Positions 58,959-64,000 of a stretch of DNA of 64,000 nucleotides are shown here, piece by piece. The stretch lies in contig JAJKFJ010020800.1 of assembly GCA_027382625.1 (NCBI GenBank), forward strand, positions 53,588 through 117,587, given 5' to 3'. Under the pieces are notes generated by a model, which made no database searches, was not told where the DNA came from, and saw only the letters and a list, made by a program, of their open reading frames with translations. Position 1 is the first letter of the stretch. The number at the start of each line of letters is the position of its first letter. The translations under genes were made by a program, and so were the position numbers. This DNA comes from Tetmemena sp. SeJ-2015. Lineage: Eukaryota > Ciliophora > Spirotrichea > Sporadotrichida > Oxytrichidae.

Positions 58959-60368
58959 ATGTTAAAGCTCAAAGCTCCACCTTAACCTAGACTCTAAGCT
59001 AGGAATAACAGAGCCAATAGACATCCTGCGATAATCTTCAAAGCGGATGTGGTTAATAAAACGTCTGAATCAGTAGACGTTAAAACCATTAACCTGGGAG
59101 CCCAAATGAGAAAGCTTACTCAAACCAACTTTTATGTCAACAATGAGATCAAAGAGATCAAGCGGAGCCTTGACCATATGAACATTGACTAGATAACTCG
59201 TAGTTTCATGAAAACTAAGGACAAACTATCGGGACTCAAAGCTACGATCGACAGAGGATCTCTCCACAAACATTTCCTTGTTGCGGTAGAGATCATTGCT
59301 AAACTATGGCACATAACCATGAAAGCTTTTGAGGAATCCAAAAACCCGGAGAAATTCAAACCAGTCAGAGACGCGATGAAATGGGACACAATGTAGTTAA
59401 CTACTTCAATCTTAATCACAACCTACCAGTTCCAATCCTCCATGGTAAACTCTTTGTTAAAAAAGGAAACCCAGTTTGAGAGGATCATTGCCGCCATTAC
59501 TAAATAGGACACCCAACCTAACACTAGGTAATAGTAAAACCAGACCGGTATTCAACCTGACCAGAAATCTGACCAGAATTCCATTCTTACTGATAAAGAA
59601 CTCTAAGATCTTGAGGGTAAGATTAAGGACAAGATCAAACTCCAAGTTGATAATATGAACTAGATTAGAAAACTCAATGAACAATTTGGAGATAAAATTG
59701 AATTTGACCTCAAGACTAGTCTTAAACAAGCTTAAGTGGATGAAACCTACAAGAGAAAGAAAGATGGAACATATGACATTCTGGACTAAAAGTAAATCCA
59801 ATAAGCCAAATATAAAGAACAAATTAAACAACAGTTTGCAACTGTTAACGGGAAATTCAGATGGCAAGACTTGGATGACGGAACTTAAGAGTTATTCAAA
59901 GACACCGACAAAGAATCACTACTGAAACAACTTTAGAACGGTGACAACACAGTTGGTACGAACAAACCCAACAAGATACATAGAACCAAAGTCTATATTG
60001 ACGCTTAAAGGTTCAACTACGAACAAGCTAAACTCTTTGTAACATCACAACTAGATCGGTGGGCCGACTACAAAACGAAAACGAGGATTACTAGGATCAA
60101 GAACTCCTTCGTTACTGAAGTTTAATTCCAGGACTTCAGGAGCTACCCCTAATTTAAAACTTAATTCGGTAGCTATAAAGCCTTTAAACACCCTCTAGTA
60201 CAAGGTATCTCACTCTGGAGGAAGAATATTCGGAAGAAGATTGAAATCTTCGAGAGGAAACATGACTTGAACCTACACAGAAACAGAAGTAGGAAAACGA
60301 ACACCATACAGGTGAATCAAGATCCTAGACAAGACACGATGACAGAAATGGACATGAGTTTTGTTTGA
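58959..60368 (+). CDS. Uninterrupted 469-residue ORF of a possible inserted element
   Basis: An open frame with UAR as Gln and no IES or intron, from an ATG at 58959 (or a later Met at 59106) to TGA 60366-60368. The first about 30 codons overlap, in another frame, sequence that resembles the preceding host gene, so the true start is unclear. The protein is charged and helical: MRKLTQTNFYVNNEIKEIKR, ESKNPEKFKPVRDAMKWDTM, LEGKIKDKIKLQVDNMNQIR, RWADYKTKTRITRIKNSFVT and HPLVQGISLWRKNIRKKIE, ending TEMDMSFV. No reverse transcriptase, transposase, protease or zinc knuckle is visible. The gag-like flavour (long helical, W/K/R-rich C-terminus) is only an impression. The ORF is followed by about 90 nt and a (TTA)n run. 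Confidence 0.45.
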
Positions 60369-60459
60369 TTAACCATTAACTTGACTAACACGGGAGTGGT
60401 CGTATGACTTCCCTAAGTTTAACATATAACACGCAAGACGCTAGATCGTCTAAAATGCG

Positions 60460-60490
60460 TTGTTATTATTATTATTATTATTATATATAT
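60460..60490 (+). repeat. (TTA)n microsatellite downstream of the 469-residue ORF
   Basis: Seven TTA triplets running into TATATATG. Simple triplet tails of this kind terminate some non-LTR retroelement copies; alone this is weak evidence. Confidence 0.7.
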
Positions 60491-60617
60491 GTGAAATATA
60501 TTCTCCTCTTTTACGTTTAAATCAGATGGAACAGAGACTGAAAGCATTTTACTTTGTAATCCTGACTTGAACGAAGAGTTCTCCTTCTTTCTTTTTTATC
60601 CTTCAAGCAGACTCTTA

Positions 60618-62218
60618 ATGGCCAGGGGAAAAAATCTAGTCAGTAATTATTCAAAGAAAGAGGGCCCGAAAATATGCAAGCTCATCAAGTTAGTAGTGAA
60701 CACTACTTTAAAAACAAATCTTAAATTGTTTTCTCATTACTCATCATTGAAGTAAAGAAATGCCCACCCAAAGCAGAATAACCCACAGCCATCCTAATTG
60801 GAGAATCCCTTCAAAAGTTTAAGCAAAGTGGCTTTCTCCTCCTCGACTCCAAATTAATAATAACCTCAACTATAGTCTTCAAAGATTCCAAAAGCAGCCA
60901 ATCCAAGGAGGATAGTTTATCAGAATGAAATCGTTAGTGTAGACGACTCTTAAATGAAATACTAGACTGTCAGTGATGATGAGGACGAGCCTCTAACCAG
61001 ATAGTTCACTCAAAAAGATTTAGTTGCGAATAATCACAGAAGTCAAATCTAAAGGTTTCAAATGCTAGATGAAGAAGATGTAGATGAACATTAAGAGAGA
61101 AATCAGTGGGAGAATAAACTCGAACTCTCGGAGGAGGGGACTTAGAATTAAGAAGTTTAAGAAAGCAGTGAAGACTTAGACTTTTCACCCATTCATGAGA
61201 ACTTCAAGATCAGCAAAAAGCAACTGGAGGCTTGCACTATCACAGGCCTGGATGATTTGATAGAGTTTGAGAGAAACAGACTCTCCAAATGGGAGAAGGC
61301 AAAGAGAAACCCACAGAGTTTTAGGGACAGGATTGAAAACTTTGATTAAAATAGGGTGACAATTTAAAAAAAACTTTTGAGTTTATAATAAAAACTCTAA
61401 CACCTTTAATTTGATTATACTGTGAAGTGCAAGATGGAAGAAAAAAAGATATTTTCCATTGTACCATCATTTTTATGGAACACTATAAGACGCAGATTAG
61501 GATTATGAGAAGAGAAAAAGAGTACAAGAAATTGACTTAACAGATTTCTGTTTAAAGAGCAGGCCACTCCCAGAATTAGGAATCCTTCCTCTCTTAAGCA
61601 AATTTAATTTTCCTTCAAAATATTTAAGCTTCTCCAGAGAGAAAATAAAGATAAAAAGCAAATCTGGGCAACTAGTAGAATAACCTAAAAATAAAAAAGA
61701 AGGAGGAGGAGGATGAAGCAAACTTAAATACTATTAAAAGAGAAGACTTTTTTAGATAAGGAGGAAACTATTTCTACTAATAGAAATTGTCAACTACGCC
61801 TAGAGCAGTAATGTCTTAAGGAAATGACCTGAATAGGGGAGCTCTTCCAGCCAATCCAATTATCAGAAAAGGCCTCCCTCCTCATCACCGTCAGGCGGCT
61901 CCTATTCTCCACCCGGCTTATAGTAATCATAATACGAATGGGAGAGCAACAACTCCAACCTATCATCCGCACAATCACTAATAGCATTTATGGTATATGG
62001 TAAACTAGCAAGGGGTTTAAAATCGAGCTCCTCAGAATCAAATATTTTCTTTAAGTAAGAATTAATTTAGTTAATTTTATTAGCTCCTCTAACCTTGTAG
62101 TCAAACGAAAACAGCTACGCCTCTCATTCACATCAAGCCTTATAAAATTCAAACCTCTACAACCTGGAGGGAAGAAGATCTTTTCAAGGCAGATAGCAAT
62201 AGCTACCTATTACTTTGA
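60618..62218 (+). CDS. Hypothetical acidic, Q-rich protein, exon structure uncertain
   Basis: Not recognised. Coding blocks: ATG 60618 (MARGKNLVSNYSKKEGPKIC), SKIPKAANPRRIVYQNEIVS, KYQTVSDDEDEPLTRQFTQK, FQMLDEEDVDEHQERNQWEN, ENFKISKKQLEACTITGLDD and LIEFERNRLSKWEKAKRNPQ, to about 61350. An AT-rich stretch (61350-61470) is probably an intron or IES. A second block follows (REKEYKKLTQQISV, PIIRKGLPPHHRQAAPILHP) up to a TGA at 62216-62218. The two blocks are in different frames, so they may be one interrupted gene or two. There is no domain evidence; composition suggests a disordered nuclear or cytoskeletal protein. Confidence 0.4.
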
Positions 62219-62713
62219 AGTCAGAGTTGCGAGGAGGTGAGTTTGTCATTTACTGTCTAAATACTTTTATAGCTATAAACTCACAGCGACCTAGTGAAGG
62301 CGAAATCTTAAAATTTAGAATTAATTATTACCGCTTCGATTATTCAATATCTTTGCCCATCAAATGGCTAAGAAGATAAATTCTGGATAGATACTCGCGA
62401 ATCCCAAACCCTCACTCCATAGCACCTAATCTCAGTCCTCTGCATCATCTTTTTTTAAATAATCATTTTAATATAATTTTAAATACAATCAAAGATTCTA
62501 GAGCTGAATCTGCCTCGATAATAGTGAATTTCCGTGATGAAGATCACTAATCTGCCTATTACATTTTCTGATTTCTTTTAAATTTTTATGGTCAATACAT
62601 TTTCAGAAATCCTTGCATGAGATGATGAACACACATAAACCAGCATTATATTTTATGATTAGGCTTTTGGAGAAATTAATAAATAGAGCATATTATCAGA
62701 ATAATTAAAAGAC
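62219..62713. other. AT-rich spacer
   Basis: About 495 bp with no recognisable gene; upstream region of the TPR gene. Confidence 0.4.
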
Positions 62714-63999
62714 ATGTCGTCATCACAACATTAAAGAAACACCAACACTTCAAAGAGCAGAGAGCGAAGGGGAAGCCAAGACCAGGACCTGACACCTGAC
62801 CGAAGCAGTGAGTAGCCCTCCTCTAATTTAGCCCAAAGTCAAACAGTTATAGAGATTGAGGCGTTCACTCGCAAACTAGAACAGTTCAAGGAAGCAGGGA
62901 CCGACAGAAGCCAAATCAGAGAGTTTATAATTGAGAAGCTAAACGAGAAATTTCAGCAGGCAAAAGGGTTTGAGAGAGATCAACTGAAGCCAGAGGCCAT
63001 AGAGGCCTACTACACGTGCCTCACTTACATCAAGTGCACTATAGAGTCGAATCTTTTCCATAGCTAGGAGGGCGAAGAGAATTGTGGGGCAGGTGGTTCT
63101 CAATCTTAAAATTCTTCATTCTCTAATAGTCAGAGTAACTCTTTCCAAGAAGAGGAGGACCGACAATTCGTGCACTATCTCATGCACAACTTCGATCTGG
63201 CCTGCTCTTTGAATATGGCAGAGTTGCTATTCGAGGTGGGAGAGTATCATCAAGTGATGCAATTGTGTGATAGGGTGCTCTTGATTGATTCTTAAAATCC
63301 TAAAGCGAAGGACCTGCGCACGAGAGCCAGAGATGAACTTGAAGAAGAGAAATTGAGGTAGTAGGATTGGGGGATGCTCAGAAGTTACAATATATTCCAT
63401 ATTCTTATGAGAGGTTGTTGCAATTTTAAGTTCTAAGAACATGGACAAGTTCGTAATGGATTATGTGCACTCGTAAGAGAGCTAAAGATCCCACAGAAGG
63501 GATAAAGAGTAAAGGAGTCTCAGGCAAAGGAAACCTCCTATCATAAAATTTACACTATTATTAACAGAGAGCAAGAAGCGACAGTAATCCCCAGGACAAG
63601 GAAGAGGACGAAGTGAGTGAGGATGACTAGGCTAAAATAGAGAATCCAGCCAAGACATTTCCCCAAGCAATTGATACTCTCGTCAGGCTAATAATCATGC
63701 TTCCCAGTCTCATATATCTCAAAATCGCAGAGCCCAATTTAACTTATGCCTACGAGAACTTTATCAAACGAGGATACACCTCAGTCACTTGCAAATACCC
63801 CTCCTCCAAGATTATTACTATATCTCATTCTACTAATATTTTCTAAGAAAGGTTTCAAGTACCTTTTCAAGCTAATAGCCTTGATAAGTAAGGTGGGCAT
63901 TTGGTTTGTGAAGCATAAGACCTGCTCAAGCCAAGTGGATTTAAGTTGCTGCTCAAATCAGGATTCATAAAGTAACAAAGGCCAAAAAGGTTAAGCTGA
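62714..63999 (+). CDS. TPR-motif protein (may continue past the window)
   Basis: ATG 62714 (MSSSQHQRNTNTSKSRERRG). A helical region (IEIEAFTRKLEQFKEAGTDR; IIEKLNEKFQQAKGF; EAIEAYYTCLTYIKCTIES) precedes a TPR-like repeat pair, FDLACSLNMAELLFEVGEYH then VMQLCDRVLLIDSQNPKAKD. The pattern of two antiparallel helices with A/L/Y/A positions is that of TPR co-chaperones and immunophilins. After an interruption near 63370-63430 and another near 63540-63570, acidic DSNPQDKEEDEVSEDDQAK leads to a hydrophobic segment (TLVRLIIMLPSLIYLKIAEP), possibly a membrane anchor.  A TGA occurs at 63997-63999, but whether it is the real end or lies in an IES cannot be told at the window edge. Confidence 0.5.
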
Positions 64000-64000
64000 T

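Noticed and set aside
1..64000. tRNA, rRNA, snRNA genes and telomeric or chromosome-breakage sequences
   Set aside because: Looked for T-loop (GTTCGA) and C4A4/G4T4 signatures on both strands. The few hits are inside coding sequence or isolated.

Overview
The window reads as unrearranged germline (micronuclear) DNA of a ciliate, most likely a hypotrich spirotrich of the Oxytricha/Stylonychia/Sterkiella/Tetmemena kind. Three things in the sequence show this. (1) UAA and UAG are sense codons throughout, aligning with Gln-type positions, and only UGA ends genes. The Na+/H+ antiporter gene at 11597-13378, for example, reads 593 codons through many TAA/TAG triplets. (2) Most genes are broken by short AT-rich segments flanked by direct repeats of 2-9 bp. 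Removing one repeat copy plus the segment restores both frame and family consensus. These are internal eliminated sequences (IESs) with pointers; many lack GT...AG ends and several fail as introns. (3) True GT-AG introns also occur (for example two in the MED7-like gene). All segments checked are in linear order, so I saw no scrambling. There is no telomeric C4A4 repeat array, tRNA, rRNA or CRISPR.

Layout. 1-3.4 kb: the last 29 codons of a HECT ubiquitin ligase, then a ZnT5/7-like zinc transporter (minus) with a very His-rich C-terminal tail. 3.7-11.1 kb: one giant KATNIP-like (KIAA0556) ciliary gene with four related repeat units and at least eight IESs. 11.6-13.4 kb: an NHA (SLC9B/CPA2) antiporter with no interruption. 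13.8-17.9 kb (minus): an unrecognised protein with an FG/N/S-rich stretch. 18.4 kb: a small DUF423/TMEM256 membrane protein. 18.9-24.6 kb: a long coiled-coil protein. 24.9-27.6 kb (minus): an AGC kinase with an N-terminal PH-like region.

28.0-29.9 kb: an undescribed-looking transposon with 65-bp perfect terminal inverted repeats. It encodes a GNAT-like/zinc-binding protein and carries internal minisatellites in inverted orientation. 30-37 kb: a cluster of three secreted-protein genes of one apparent family, interleaved with two tandem histidine-phosphatase genes. 37.3-46 kb: a MED7-like Mediator subunit, a NEK-family kinase with a long Q/N-rich tail, and a coiled-coil protein (minus). Here six IESs occur as exact tandem duplicates (pointer-IES-pointer-IES-pointer), with a seventh atypical tandem repeat; I saw none elsewhere in the window.

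47.7-54.1 kb (minus): two tandem F-box/ApaG (FBXO3-like) genes. They share an intron position, where the intron is 36 nt in one and about 1.06 kb in the other. 56.3-64 kb: poorly recognisable charged proteins, a 470-codon uninterrupted ORF followed by a (TTA)n tract that looks like an inserted element, and a TPR protein at the right edge.

Functionally the set is ordinary somatic housekeeping and ciliary biology: microtubule/cilium (KATNIP, NEK), signalling (AGC kinase), ion transport, transcription and ubiquitin ligation. The novelty lies in germline architecture rather than in a dedicated gene system. Exact exon/IES boundaries are given only where the flanking repeats and the restored frame could be checked by eye. 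Gene spans are from start to stop in germline coordinates and include IESs and introns.
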